37,490 bases of DNA from Thermoanaerobaculia bacterium (GCA_016650215.1 JAENWF010000091.1:1-37490); one strand, 5' to 3'; positions 14,656 through 23,385 are shown, counted from the first letter of the stretch. Notes: generated from the sequence alone by a model not told the origin. Translations and numbers: made by a program.

Positions 14656-16053
14656 TCACAACGCTCTCAGGAACGCTACGAGATCCTTCTTCTCCTCCGC
14701 GGTGAGCTTTGTCGCGGTCACCAGGTTGAAGAACTCGACGGTGTCTTCGAGAGTCAGAAGGCGGCCGTCGTGCAGATACGGCGGGGATTCCTTGATGCCG
14801 CGCAGCGGGAAGGTCTTGATCGGTCCTTCTTCAGCCGTAAAGCGGCCGTTCACGTCCTGTGGTTTGTAGAACCGGTGCACCTTCATGTTGTGCATCGTGT
14901 TGTCGGTGTAATACGGGGCCGGATGGCATGAGTCGCAGTTGGCTTTGCCGAAGAAGATCGCCTGGCCTCGCATTTCTGATGCAGTCGCCTTCGCCGGGTC
15001 GAGCTTGCCGTCGATGCCGAGCTTCGGCGCCGGCGGGAAGTCGAGCAGGTTCTGCACTTCCGCCATGAAATGAACCTGGGAGCCGCGCTCGAGCGGATTG
15101 ACGCCCTTCTTGGCAGCGATCACGTGATCGCCGTCGAAGTACGCCGCACGCTGCTCGAACTCGGTGAAGTCTTCGATCGTCTTCAGCGCGCGCTGCGAGC
15201 CGAAGAGGCGCTGGATGTTCACACCGCGCAGACTCGGCGTATCGATGCGCCGCCGCAGTTCCTGCGGACGGATGTCGCCGACGAGATGCGTCGTCGCGTT
15301 CGTATGTCCGTTCGCGTGGCAATCGAAGCAGGTGACGCCGTCATGCGGCCGCGCCGAGCGACGGTCATCCGTCGCGTTGAACTGCTGCTGCGGGAACGGC
15401 GTGACGAGCAGCCGCATCCCCTCGAGGTCCTTCGGGTTCAGCACACCGTTGAAGAGCTGGAAGAAGTTGTCGACGGTGACGAGCTGCCCTTTCGACACGT
15501 CGCCCAGGTCCGGGCGCGTGGTCAGGAACATTGGTGGAGGAAACTCGGGGAGGAAGTGATCGGGGATATCGAAGTCGAGGTCGAAGCGCGTCAGGTCACG
15601 GCGCGTCTGCTTCTTGATCTCGTCGATCTGGAACTGCGGGAAAACCATGCCGCCCTCGGCATGATTCGGGTGCGACAGCGGCAGGAAGCCTTTCGGAAAT
15701 AGATCGCGCGAGCGGATCTCGTCTGGAGTCATCGCCGCGAGGCGATCCCACGAGGCGCCCGCCGGCAGTTTCGCGCGCACGCCGCCCTGCACCGCCTTGC
15801 CGCGGAACATCGTGACGCCGTCGGCGGGACGGTTCGACAGGTCATACCGCTCCTCGAGCAGTGCGCGCTGCCGCGCCATGATCGCCGGCTTCGCTGCCGA
15901 CATCCGCGCCTTGATCGCGTCAAACGCCTCGGTGATGACAACAGGAGAAAAACTCGTTCGTCCCGCACCAGGCGTCTCCTGCGCGACAACGATCGCGCCG
16001 GTAATGGCCGCCGTGAGCAGGGAGAGCATCACAAACAGAACCCGTGATCGCAT
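14656..16053 (-). CDS. Secreted di-heme cytochrome c (cytochrome c peroxidase/MauG-like)
   Basis: A 465-residue protein with an N-terminal signal peptide (hydrophobic about 5-24, cleavage near VVAQE). It contains exactly two c-type heme motifs, CFDCH at 242-246 and CDSCH at 373-377, and a C-terminal region (FPLRGIKESPPYLHDGRLLTLEDTVEFFN) typical of the di-heme peroxidase/MauG family. The N-terminal 230 residues do not resemble classical CcpA, so the enzyme may be a divergent electron carrier or oxidase rather than an H2O2 peroxidase. It would act in the periplasm. A hairpin covers the ribosome site (16058-16076). It lies downstream of, and on the opposite strand to, the M24 peptidase. Confidence 0.85.
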   Translation of the reverse strand: MRSRVLFVMLSLLTAAITGAIVVAQETPGAGRTSFSPVVITEAFDAIKARMSAAKPAIMARQRALLEERYDLSNRPADGVTMFRGKAVQGGVRAKLPAGASWDRLAAMTPDEIRSRDLFPKGFLPLSHPNHAEGGMVFPQFQIDEIKKQTRRDLTRFDLDFDIPDHFLPEFPPPMFLTTRPDLGDVSKGQLVTVDNFFQLFNGVLNPKDLEGMRLLVTPFPQQQFNATDDRRSARPHDGVTCFDCHANGHTNATTHLVGDIRPQELRRRIDTPSLRGVNIQRLFGSQRALKTIEDFTEFEQRAAYFDGDHVIAAKKGVNPLERGSQVHFMAEVQNLLDFPPAPKLGIDGKLDPAKATASEMRGQAIFFGKANCDSCHPAPYYTDNTMHNMKVHRFYKPQDVNGRFTAEEGPIKTFPLRGIKESPPYLHDGRLLTLEDTVEFFNLVTATKLTAEEKKDLVAFLRAL

Positions 16054-16057
16054 GACT

Positions 16058-16076
16058 CCTCCTTATGGTGAGGAGG
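16058..16076 (-). promoter_or_regulatory. Hairpin covering the Shine-Dalgarno of the di-heme cytochrome gene
   Basis: On the minus strand CCTCCT (16071-16076) can pair with AGGAGG (16058-16063) around a 7-nt loop. The AGGAGG is the ribosome binding site 4 bp before the ATG at 16053. The 6-bp stem would hide the site when folded. Confidence 0.45.
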
Positions 16077-16161
16077 AACATAGTGTCCGGATCGACCGCA
16101 CGCCATGACACGCGGCACGGGTACTGGTGACGGGAAGAGAAACCGAACACTAGCCGCCCGG

Positions 16162-16680
16162 CTACGGCTGAGGCTGAACTCCCAGGTACGCCCCCGCCGC
16201 ATTGACGGTCGACCAGACTTCATCCGCGCGCTTGAACGACTGCACGAACAACTCTTCCGCCCGTTCCCGGTTGCCCTGCAGCAGATAAAACGAGCCGACT
16301 TCAGCGATGCCTTTGTCGTCTTTCGGATTCTTCGTCACGTATTCGTCGAAGATCGGCTGCGCCTTCTTCCACTCCCCCGCTTCCCAGTAGACGCGCGCGA
16401 CCCGGTACTTGTCGCTCCACTCCGGCTTCTTCGCAAGCACCTCTTCGAAGATCTTCTGCCCCTCAGCCTTCATCCCTCCGAGGTAGTACACGCGGCCGAC
16501 AGCGATCCGCTCCCAGCTTCCCTTGCCGGCCTGCTTGAGCGCCTCGTCAAGGAGGGCCTTTCCCGCATCCTTCTTCGACTTGCCGCGGAACGCCGACGAA
16601 TCGACGTTCTTCGCTTCGAGCCCCCCTGCGAATCCAACAACGAGCATCATCGCTGCAGCCAGCAACAAACGAATTCTCAT
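16162..16680 (-). CDS. Secreted TPR-repeat protein
   Basis: A 172-residue protein with a signal peptide (MRIRLLLAAAMMLVVGFAGGLEA) and about three TPR-like helical pairs in the mature part (for example VGRVYYLGGMKAEGQKIFEEVLAKKPEW and the following YRVARVYWEAGEWKKAQPIF). It probably works as a periplasmic or outer-membrane protein-interaction factor; no partner can be named. The start at 16680 has a good ribosome site (AAGGAG, 6 bp away), and a TATTCT box lies about 30 bp upstream. It is 47 bp downstream of the GH16-like gene on the same strand and may be co-transcribed with it. Confidence 0.8.
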   Translation of the reverse strand: MRIRLLLAAAMMLVVGFAGGLEAKNVDSSAFRGKSKKDAGKALLDEALKQAGKGSWERIAVGRVYYLGGMKAEGQKIFEEVLAKKPEWSDKYRVARVYWEAGEWKKAQPIFDEYVTKNPKDDKGIAEVGSFYLLQGNRERAEELFVQSFKRADEVWSTVNAAGAYLGVQPQP

Positions 16681-16727
16681 GGTTTTCTCCTTGATCCGAT
16701 TCGGTGCAGGAAGAATACAGCTCCGTC

Positions 16728-17564
16728 TCAGAAGTTGCACGGCGACACGAGCTTCGGATTCCGTGCAGGCACGGTGTCGCGGAAGCGAACCCCCTTGCGG
16801 CGGAGCCCGCGCACCTGCTTGTCGACAGCCTCCGGGGTCATCAGCGATCGCGAGAAGAACACCCAGTCAACGTCCTGCTCGTAGGTCCGCGGCTCGCTGC
16901 TTTTCAAGAGTCCATTGCGGATGAACCATACGTTGAAGTTGATCGACATCGGCACCTCCGGGGCGACGCGGCCTGAGTGCTCCGCGAATGGCGCTCCGTC
17001 GATGAAGTACTCGACCTTCTCCTTCGTCACGCGCGCAACGAGCGTGCGCCAGCCGGCGCGCGTGCCGCTCGTCTTGTGCGAGTCGTTGTCGCGCTTCCAA
17101 TTCGGCTCAGGACTGAACGTTTCCCACGTCGTGCCGTACATCGTCGGACCTTCGTTGCTCCATCCGCCGTTCGGGAGGTACTCGAAGTCGATCTCGCTGT
17201 AGTCGGGATGCATCGGAGCGACGAGCGGGCTGATCATGTAGAACGTCTCAACGACCTGATCACCGTCGGGTCCCGACACCGGCGCGTCACTGAAACGGAC
17301 CCGCGCCGCGTATGTGCCCTCCAGGTACTTGCGCTCGTGACAGATCTGAGCCTGATCGGTGCGCGTGCCGTCGGTCGATGCGCTCAGCCGGAGGACGCGA
17401 TCTTTCCCATCCCTGATGAATGTCATCCGTTTCGCCCACCCCGCGCCGGGGAACCCGGGCCACCCGGCTTCGCTCCGGACGATCCAGCCGTTGCGCAGCA
17501 TCTCTGCCTGCCGCACGTAGTGGAAGTCGTCGAACAGAAGCGTAAGGAGAATGGCAATCTTCAT
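16728..17564 (-). CDS. GH16-like glycoside hydrolase (beta-glucanase type)
   Basis: A 278-residue protein with a short hydrophobic N terminus (MKIAILLTLLF) that may be a signal. The GH16 catalytic signature E-[ILV]-D-x-E is present as EIDFE, in the context HPDYSEIDFEYLPNGGW, giving nucleophile and acid/base glutamates. LEGTYAARVRFSD, WRTLVARVTKEKVEYFIDG and MSINFNVWF are matching jelly-roll strands. It would cleave beta-1,3 or beta-1,4 glucans or galactans; specificity cannot be read. The start at 17564 (MKIAI) is preferred to an upstream ATG eight codons earlier. It is divergent from the OPT transporter with only 47 bp between, so their promoters must overlap. Confidence 0.78.
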   Translation of the reverse strand: MKIAILLTLLFDDFHYVRQAEMLRNGWIVRSEAGWPGFPGAGWAKRMTFIRDGKDRVLRLSASTDGTRTDQAQICHERKYLEGTYAARVRFSDAPVSGPDGDQVVETFYMISPLVAPMHPDYSEIDFEYLPNGGWSNEGPTMYGTTWETFSPEPNWKRDNDSHKTSGTRAGWRTLVARVTKEKVEYFIDGAPFAEHSGRVAPEVPMSINFNVWFIRNGLLKSSEPRTYEQDVDWVFFSRSLMTPEAVDKQVRGLRRKGVRFRDTVPARNPKLVSPCNF

Positions 17565-17598
17565 GCGGCTTCGTTGTGCACGCCGCATTCCTCACTGC

Positions 17599-17604
17599 TA
17601 CGAT
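17599..17604 (+). promoter_or_regulatory. Candidate -10 element of a leaderless promoter for the OPT transporter
   Basis: TACGAT ends 7 bp before the ATG at 17612, and no Shine-Dalgarno lies between them. Spacing matches the TATACT/GTG arrangement at 1636-1648. Confidence 0.35.
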
Positions 17605-17611
17605 TCGCGCC

Positions 17612-19534
17612 ATGCGAACACATGACTCCGTCGTCGAGTTCACCACGCGGGCGGTCGTAGCCGGGCTCGTTTTCGGCGTGCTGTTCGGCGCCGCCAACGC
17701 ATACCTGGGGCTTCGCGTCGGCCTCACGGTATCGACATCGATTCCGATCGCCGTTCTCACCGTCGCGCTCTTCAAGCTGATGAAGAGCCGCGAGGGAATC
17801 ATCCTCGAGGCAAACATCGCGCAGACGATCGGCTCGGCGAGCTCTTCGCTCGCAGCGGGAACGATCTTCACGATTCCGGCGCTCTTCCTCTGGGGGATGG
17901 CGCCGCCACTCTGGCAGGTCGCGATCCTCGCGCTCCTCGGCGGATTCCTCGGCATCGCCGCGATGGTGCCGCTGCGCAGACTCCTCATCGTTCGCTCTGC
18001 CGACGAGCTCCCCTATCCCGAAGGAACCGCCTGCGCCGAAGTCCTTCGCGCAACAACGACCTCCGCGTCGGGCGGGCAATGGATCTTCATCGGACTCGGC
18101 GTCGGCGCGGTGGTCAAGCTCGCGCTCGGCGGCTTCATGTTTCTCCCCTCGCAACTCACAGCGCTGCTGCCGGTGCTCGCGAAAGCCGAACTTGCGCTGG
18201 AGATCGCGCCCGCACTTCTCGCAGTCGGCTACATCCTCGGATACCGACAGTCGGCGATCATGGTCTCCGGCAGTTTGATCTCGGCGATCGTGCTGACTCC
18301 GATCATCGCGCTGGTCGGTGCAGGACTCACTGCGCCGCTCTTCCCCGAAATGAAGACGGCGATCGCGGACCTCTCGGCCGGACAGATCTGGTCGCGTTAC
18401 GTCCGCTACATCGGCGCGGGCGCCGTGGCCGCGGCCGGCATCGCGGCCGTGATCAAGGCATTGCCGACGATGGCGACGTCGTTCGCCGCCGTCGTGAAAG
18501 GACTTCGGCGAAAGGACGCGGCGGCGGAAAACGAAGGAGTCGAGCGGACCGATCGGGACATCCCGAACTGGATCGTCGTCGCCGTTCCGATGCTCGTCGT
18601 GATCACACTCGTTGCGGTGCCGGGACTCTTCGCGGGCAACATGTCGTTCTTCCCGCGTCTCGTCGCGGCACTCGGCGTCGCGATCTTCGGCGTCGCGTTC
18701 GTCGTCGTATCGAGCCGCATCGTCGGCCTCATCGGCGTGTCGTCGAATCCAACGTCCGCGATGACGCTCGTGACGCTCCTCGGCGTCTCCGTCGTGTTCG
18801 TCGCACTCGGCTGGCGCGATCCGTCGGCGCGCGCCGCGATTCTCACGGTCGGTACCGTCGTCTGCATCGCTGCATCAAAGGCCGGCGACATCTCGCAGGA
18901 CCTCAAGACCGGATACCTCGTCGGCGCAACGCCGGCGAAGCAGCAATTCGGCCAGTTCATCGGCGCCGCAGTCGCCTGCTGGGCCATCGCCGGAACCGTG
19001 CTGCTTCTCGGCAAAGCATTCACGTTCGGATCACCGGAGTTGCCCGCGCCACAAGCGACGCTGATGAAAACCGTGATCGAAGGCGTGCTGTCGGGCGCGC
19101 TGCCGTGGGGGCTCGTCGGAGTCGGCGCCGCGCTCTCGATCTGCGCGCTCATCGCCGGACTGCCCGGCCTCGCGTTCGCGGTCGGCATCTACCTGCCGCT
19201 CGGAAGCCTCACGCCGATCTTCGTCGGCGGCATCGTGCGCCGCATCGTCGACGCGAAGCGAAAAGGAAAGTCGCTCGACAGCGATCCGGGCGTCCTCGGC
19301 GCGTCCGGCATGATCGCCGGCGAAGGCCTTGCGGGCGTTCTCATCGCGTTCCTCGTGGCCGGCTCCGGCCGTTTCACTGGCCTGCGCGATGCGATGGCGT
19401 CGATCCATTTCGCCGCGAAAGACTTCACGCACCTCGAAGGCGCGCCGGCCGTCGTCGTGGGAATCGCGATCGTGATCGCCGTATGCGCGCTTCTCTACCG
19501 GGCGGGACGATCGGCGCCTGTTACCGAACCCTGA
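17612..19534 (+). CDS. OPT-family oligopeptide (or metal-chelate) transporter
   Basis: A 640-residue polytopic inner-membrane protein with about 15 hydrophobic segments, typical of the bacterial OPT family of proton-coupled importers. Recognisable stretches are AVVAGLVFGVLFGAANAYLGLRVGLTVS, EANIAQTIGSASSSLAAG, ADELPYPEGTACAEVLRA and GDISQDLKTGYLVGATP. The substrate may be short peptides, or metals bound to peptide or siderophore-like ligands. The start at 17612 fits the family; the preceding 12 codons do not. Its last 46 codons and downstream sequence are duplicated at 25460-25686. Transcription ends at the hairpin at 19598-19620. Confidence 0.92.
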   Translation: MRTHDSVVEFTTRAVVAGLVFGVLFGAANAYLGLRVGLTVSTSIPIAVLTVALFKLMKSREGIILEANIAQTIGSASSSLAAGTIFTIPALFLWGMAPPLWQVAILALLGGFLGIAAMVPLRRLLIVRSADELPYPEGTACAEVLRATTTSASGGQWIFIGLGVGAVVKLALGGFMFLPSQLTALLPVLAKAELALEIAPALLAVGYILGYRQSAIMVSGSLISAIVLTPIIALVGAGLTAPLFPEMKTAIADLSAGQIWSRYVRYIGAGAVAAAGIAAVIKALPTMATSFAAVVKGLRRKDAAAENEGVERTDRDIPNWIVVAVPMLVVITLVAVPGLFAGNMSFFPRLVAALGVAIFGVAFVVVSSRIVGLIGVSSNPTSAMTLVTLLGVSVVFVALGWRDPSARAAILTVGTVVCIAASKAGDISQDLKTGYLVGATPAKQQFGQFIGAAVACWAIAGTVLLLGKAFTFGSPELPAPQATLMKTVIEGVLSGALPWGLVGVGAALSICALIAGLPGLAFAVGIYLPLGSLTPIFVGGIVRRIVDAKRKGKSLDSDPGVLGASGMIAGEGLAGVLIAFLVAGSGRFTGLRDAMASIHFAAKDFTHLEGAPAVVVGIAIVIAVCALLYRAGRSAPVTEP

Positions 19535-19616
19535 GCGAAGCGAAGGGTCAATGGTCGCACCGCGAAACTCGCAGTTGAATCAATAGAGACCGAAAGGCCG
19601 CCGGCTGAAGCCGGCG
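19391..19616 (+). repeat. Direct repeat copy A: 3' end of the OPT gene plus downstream sequence
   Basis: Matches 25460-25686 in the same orientation. The coding part (141 bp in each copy) has 13 differences by my count, mostly third-position; the first 43 bp after the stop codon are identical, then a 1-bp indel and scattered changes. Confidence 0.9.
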
Positions 19617-19681
19617 GTTTCCGTTCCCCTGAAGTTCGTTCTCCCAAGAGCGATCAGAAGATCCTTCGCTTCGCTCAGGAT
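19528..19681. repeat. Inverted pair of CCTGAGCGAAGCGAAGG repeats
   Basis: ACCCTGAGCGAAGCGAAGGGT at the OPT stop codon (about 19529-19549) recurs inverted as ATCCTTCGCTTCGCTCAGGAT at about 19660-19680. A third copy sits at the OPT relic (about 25597-25617). The motif resembles a dispersed REP-like repeat known from several phyla (recollection). Confidence 0.6.
19598..19620 (+). terminator. Hairpin terminator after the OPT gene
   Basis: Perfect 8-bp stem CCGCCGGC (19598-19605) / GCCGGCGG (19610-19617) with a 4-nt loop, then TTT. The T-run is short. A degraded version of the stem is present in the downstream copy near 25665-25686. Confidence 0.55.
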
Positions 19682-19698
19682 TGACGCAGGCGTCGGGT

Positions 19699-21384
19699 TC
19701 AGAACCCGATCTCCGCCTCGATCGCGCGGATTCGCGGATCAGCGCGAAGCGCATCGAACCGCACCTCCGTCCGGAGGTAGCTCAGCCAGGGGGACCGCGC
19801 TTGTGCCGCGGCCTCGGCGTGATCAACGGCGCGCTCGTGGTCTTCACACGCCATCGCAGCCAGGGCGCGGTGTGCCGCGGACACGTACGCGCGCTCCGAT
19901 TGCCGGTCGATCTCCTCCCGCACGGCGCGCGCTTCAGAGACTTGCCCGCAGGCCGAGAAGGCGGAAGCAAGATTGGCGATGATGTGCGGAGCACGCTGAG
20001 AGCGGTCCGCAAGTTTCTGCAGCTCGAGGATCGCGCCCTCGGGATCAACCTGGATCTGAGCGACTGCCAGGATGAGCCGCGCGCTTTCGAATTCCGGGTC
20101 GAGCTCCACAGCCGACCGGCCGGCGCGGACCGCGCCGTCGAAGTCGCGCGCAAGATAGGCGATCAGAGCCGCATTCGTGTTGATGATCGTCGAAGCCGGC
20201 TCGAGCAGCAACGCCTTCGCGATCCATCGCTGCGCGTCCTCGTGGCGACCGCGCCGCGCCAGGTGGAGGGCGAACCACTGTGCGGCCGTCGCGTAAAACG
20301 GATCCATCTCAATGGCCCGCTGGTGCGATCGCTCCGCTGCCGCCCAATCCCAGTCGAACAGTTCCTCAACGGCCGCTAGAGCCGTGTAAGCCGCAGAGAG
20401 CCGCGGATCCAGTTGGACAGCGCGTACTGCTGCGTTCCTCGCCAGCGGAAAAACCTCGCGCGGGGGGATCGTTTCGCGGGTTCCGAGAGCCGCGTAAGTC
20501 TCCGCGGTGGCCGCATGAGCAAGCGCGAAGGAAGGGTCGAGAGCGGCCGCCGCAGCGAATGACTCGAGCGCGCGACCGAAGGAGCGGCTGTCCCGCCGGC
20601 TCCAGTAGTGACGGCCGAGGAGATACAACCGGTAGGCTTCCCCGTTCGCGGTCGGAACAGCTCGAACTTCCGGATAGACCTCGCTGCGCAGCCGCGGCGC
20701 GACCTCGGCGACAATCTCGGCCTGAAGGTCGGCAAAGTTCACGGTCTGCCTCCGGAAGCTCTCGCCCCAGATGAGCGCCTCGGTGGGGACGTAAATGAGC
20801 TCGGTCAGCACGATCAACTCATCGCCGACCACGCGAAGACGACCGGAAAACACGCAGTCGACTCGCAGCCTCTGTCCGGCATGCGCGGGAGCTTCACCCT
20901 TGGAACCGGGACGGAACGACGTGCTGCGAGGCACGACGCGCAGCGAGTTCAATCGCGCGAGGCCGTTGATGATGCCTTCGCTGATCCCTTCCGCGGCGTA
21001 GTCCCAATCGGTTCCCGCGCAGTTTGCCAGCGGCAGGACCGCGATGGAGGTGATCGCCGGCCGGGCTTCTGCCTCTTCCCTGATCACAGCTGTCGCTAGT
21101 GCATAGCCGTGGGCAAATACGGTCCGGACGATGTGCGGCTGTCGTGCATCGTCGCCGAGGGCGAGTCGAAGATCCTTGACGACGATCGGCAGATTGGACT
21201 CGGCCACGAACGTGTCCGGCCAGACGATGTCGAAAATCTCGGCTTTCGACACGGTCCTGGGGTAACGGCTGGCAAGAAGCTGCAGCAGTCGAAAGGCCTT
21301 GGGCGCGAGGCGAACGGGATCCTCGCCGCGAAGAACCTCGCGCCGATCCTCGTCCAGCGTGAACTCGCCGAAGTGGAGTCTCAT
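19699..21384 (-). CDS. Winged-helix regulator with C-terminal TPR repeats
   Basis: A 561-residue soluble protein. Residues 1-100 are an OmpR/CadC-type winged helix (LHFGEFTLDEDRREVLRG, then LAPKAFRLLQLLAS, then TVFAHGYAL). Residues about 110-235 form a TolB/FlgO-like segment (ITSIAVLPLANCAG, DYAAEGISEGIINGL). From about 250 to the end there are about seven TPR units (ALDPSFALAHAATAETYAALG and similar). No membrane segment is visible, so it differs from CadC. This layout is frequent in Acidobacteria. It is divergent from the TatT/TRAP operon with 93 bp between starts and probably regulates it (inference). The start at 21384 is preferred over an upstream ATG by fit to the winged helix. Confidence 0.88.
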   Translation of the reverse strand: MRLHFGEFTLDEDRREVLRGEDPVRLAPKAFRLLQLLASRYPRTVSKAEIFDIVWPDTFVAESNLPIVVKDLRLALGDDARQPHIVRTVFAHGYALATAVIREEAEARPAITSIAVLPLANCAGTDWDYAAEGISEGIINGLARLNSLRVVPRSTSFRPGSKGEAPAHAGQRLRVDCVFSGRLRVVGDELIVLTELIYVPTEALIWGESFRRQTVNFADLQAEIVAEVAPRLRSEVYPEVRAVPTANGEAYRLYLLGRHYWSRRDSRSFGRALESFAAAAALDPSFALAHAATAETYAALGTRETIPPREVFPLARNAAVRAVQLDPRLSAAYTALAAVEELFDWDWAAAERSHQRAIEMDPFYATAAQWFALHLARRGRHEDAQRWIAKALLLEPASTIINTNAALIAYLARDFDGAVRAGRSAVELDPEFESARLILAVAQIQVDPEGAILELQKLADRSQRAPHIIANLASAFSACGQVSEARAVREEIDRQSERAYVSAAHRALAAMACEDHERAVDHAEAAAQARSPWLSYLRTEVRFDALRADPRIRAIEAEIGF

Positions 21385-21477
21385 GACGACGCCTGCAACA
21401 ACCCAAGAACTTCCCAAGAAGTTCTTCACGTGTTTTCGGAGGGCGGGACCGACAACAGTATCTGTGAGGACCTACGA

Positions 21478-22371
21478 ATGCACAAATGGCCAACTTCTGC
21501 ACTGCTCGCGCTTGTTCTGCTCCTTCCGAACTGTTCACTCCGGACGCTGGCTGTGAACCAGATCGGCAATGCCATCGCGGGCGGAGGCTCGACGTTCTCC
21601 TCGGATGACGACCCGGAGCTGGTCGGCGACGCGCTCCCGTTCAGCCTGAAACTGATCGAGGGTCTTCTCGCGGAGTCGCCGCGCCAAACGGCGCTCCTCG
21701 TGGCCGCGTCGCGCGGATTCACCCAATACGCGTATGGTTGGGTCGAGCCGGCGAACGACCCCTCCGCGACCGACCGCCGCCTTCGCGCGAAACGTTTGTA
21801 CCTGCGTGCTCGCGACTACGGTCTGCGCAGCCTGACCGTCTCGATCGACCGGTTCCCGGCCCGCCTCGCGGCAGATCCGCACGCTGCCGTCGCTCTTGCA
21901 CGGAAGCGCGACGTGCCGGCGCTTTACTGGACCGCCGCCTCCTGGGGTCTGGCCATCTCGCTCTCGAAGGACGATCCTGACCTGCTCGCGGATCTTCCCG
22001 CCGTGGACGCGATGATCGCGCGCGCCGCCGAGCTCGATCCCGAATTCGAGAACGGCGCGATCGACACGTTCCTGATTACGTACGAGGCATCGCGCTCCGG
22101 CATGTCGAGAGATGCTGGATCACGTGCGCGGGAGCATTTCCGCCGCGCCGTCGAACGCTCGCACGGGAACTCCGCCGCTCCGTACGTAGCGGCCGCCGAA
22201 GCGCTCGCCATCCCCGCGCAGGATCGCGCGGAGTTCGACTCTCTGCTCGAAAACGCGCTCGCTGTAGATCTGAACGCGGAGCCGCTCTGGCGACTGCAGA
22301 ACATCCTCTCCCGGCGGCGCGCTGAATGGCTCCGCACTCATGCGGACGATTACTTCTTCGGAGGCGAATGA
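21478..22371 (+). CDS. TatT-family TPR lipoprotein of a TRAP transporter (TPAT)
   Basis: A 297-residue exported protein with a hydrophobic N terminus and a likely lipobox cysteine (LLLPNCSL). The body resembles TatT, the TPR-like helical protein that forms a complex with the substrate-binding subunit in TPR-associated TRAP transporters, first described in Treponema pallidum. Typical stretches are LPFSLKLIEGLLAESPRQ, LLVAASRGFTQYAYG and ALYWTAASWGLAISLS. The start at 21478 has GAGG 8 bp upstream. Its stop overlaps the DctP start, and the fused permease follows, giving a complete TPAT operon. It would sit at the outer or inner membrane facing the periplasm. Confidence 0.85.
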   Translation: MHKWPTSALLALVLLLPNCSLRTLAVNQIGNAIAGGGSTFSSDDDPELVGDALPFSLKLIEGLLAESPRQTALLVAASRGFTQYAYGWVEPANDPSATDRRLRAKRLYLRARDYGLRSLTVSIDRFPARLAADPHAAVALARKRDVPALYWTAASWGLAISLSKDDPDLLADLPAVDAMIARAAELDPEFENGAIDTFLITYEASRSGMSRDAGSRAREHFRRAVERSHGNSAAPYVAAAEALAIPAQDRAEFDSLLENALAVDLNAEPLWRLQNILSRRRAEWLRTHADDYFFGGE

Positions 22372-23375
22372 TGCGAACACTCTCTCCCGTACTCATGGCC
22401 GTGACCGCGATTCTCTGCACACTGACAGCGCTGCCGGCAATGGCCCAGAAGCGCATGAAACTCGGGACGGCGGCACCGACCGGATCATCGTTCCATCGCA
22501 TCCTCGAAGAGATGGGAACCGAGTGGAAGCAGCAGGGCATCGATCTGAAGATGTACGCTGGCGGCATTCGCGGCGGTGAGGCTCAGATGGTGAGAGAGAT
22601 GCGTGGCGGCGCGCTCGACCTCTGCCTGATCTCCGCGATCGGGCTCTCGGAAATTGATCCGACTGTCGAAGCGCTGCAGAGCATCCCGCTGCTGTTCCGC
22701 TCGCTCGACGAATTCGACTTTGTCGCAATGCGTCTGCAGCCGAAGCTCGCGCAGCGGCTGCGGGCCAAAGGCTTCGTGGTCCTCTTCTGGGCAGACGCGG
22801 GATGGGTTCGATTCTTCTCGACCAAACCCGTCACCCGGCCCGATGATCTCCGCCGGCTGAAGCTCTTCACGTGGGCTGGCGACGTGCTGGCGGTCGATCT
22901 CTACACGAAGAACCAGTTCAAGCCGGTCGTGCTGGAGACCGAAGACATCCTCCCCTCTCTGAAAACCGGGATGATCGAAGCGGTCCCCATGCCTCCGTAC
23001 ATGGCTCTCATGACCCAGGTGTACAGGGATGCGCCATACATGCTGGATCTGAACTGGGCGCCTCTGGCCGGCGCGCTGGTCGTGACCGAGTCGAGCTGGA
23101 ACCGCCTCGATGCCGCCACGCAGCGCGAGCTGGCTCGAGCCGCAGGTGAGGCCGGCACGAGGATGAAAGCAACCAACCGCCGGGAGAGTGATGCGGCCGT
23201 CGCCGCGATGACGAAACGCGGCCTGAAGACAACGTCTGTGCCGATCGCGGCGCTGTCCGAGTGGCGCGCGACAGCCGAGCGAACCTATCCCGCGCTGCGC
23301 GAGAAGAAGATCACGCCCGAGCTGTTCGACGAGATCACGCGGCTGATCGTCGAGTACCGGCACGCGAGGCCGTGA
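22371..23375 (+). CDS. TRAP transporter periplasmic substrate-binding protein (DctP family)
   Basis: A 334-residue protein with a signal peptide (cleavage near PAMAQK). Mature features of DctP-type binding proteins are KLGTAAPTGSSFHRILEEMG, the GGEAQMVREMRGGALDLCLIS segment, and the LFRSLDEFD and DILPSLKTGMIEAVPMPP regions. In most DctP proteins an Arg binds the substrate carboxylate; I cannot place that Arg with confidence, and TatT-linked homologues may bind other, possibly hydrophobic, ligands. GGAGG lies 6 bp before the ATG at 22371, whose A is the last base of the TatT stop (TGATG). An ATG 3 bp earlier is too close to the ribosome site. Confidence 0.88.
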   Translation: MRTLSPVLMAVTAILCTLTALPAMAQKRMKLGTAAPTGSSFHRILEEMGTEWKQQGIDLKMYAGGIRGGEAQMVREMRGGALDLCLISAIGLSEIDPTVEALQSIPLLFRSLDEFDFVAMRLQPKLAQRLRAKGFVVLFWADAGWVRFFSTKPVTRPDDLRRLKLFTWAGDVLAVDLYTKNQFKPVVLETEDILPSLKTGMIEAVPMPPYMALMTQVYRDAPYMLDLNWAPLAGALVVTESSWNRLDAATQRELARAAGEAGTRMKATNRRESDAAVAAMTKRGLKTTSVPIAALSEWRATAERTYPALREKKITPELFDEITRLIVEYRHARP

Positions 23376-23385
23376 GGACCGTTCG

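Noticed and set aside
14656-16053. Di-heme cytochrome as the missing electron acceptor of the PuuD-like protein
   Set aside because: It is 8 kb away, behind unrelated genes, and belongs to the peroxidase/MauG type, unlike the PuuD cytochrome domain. Nothing in the sequence links them.
18079-19578. 499-codon plus-strand ORF in a second frame over the OPT gene
   Set aside because: Overlaps a clear OPT transporter in another frame and is extremely Arg-rich.
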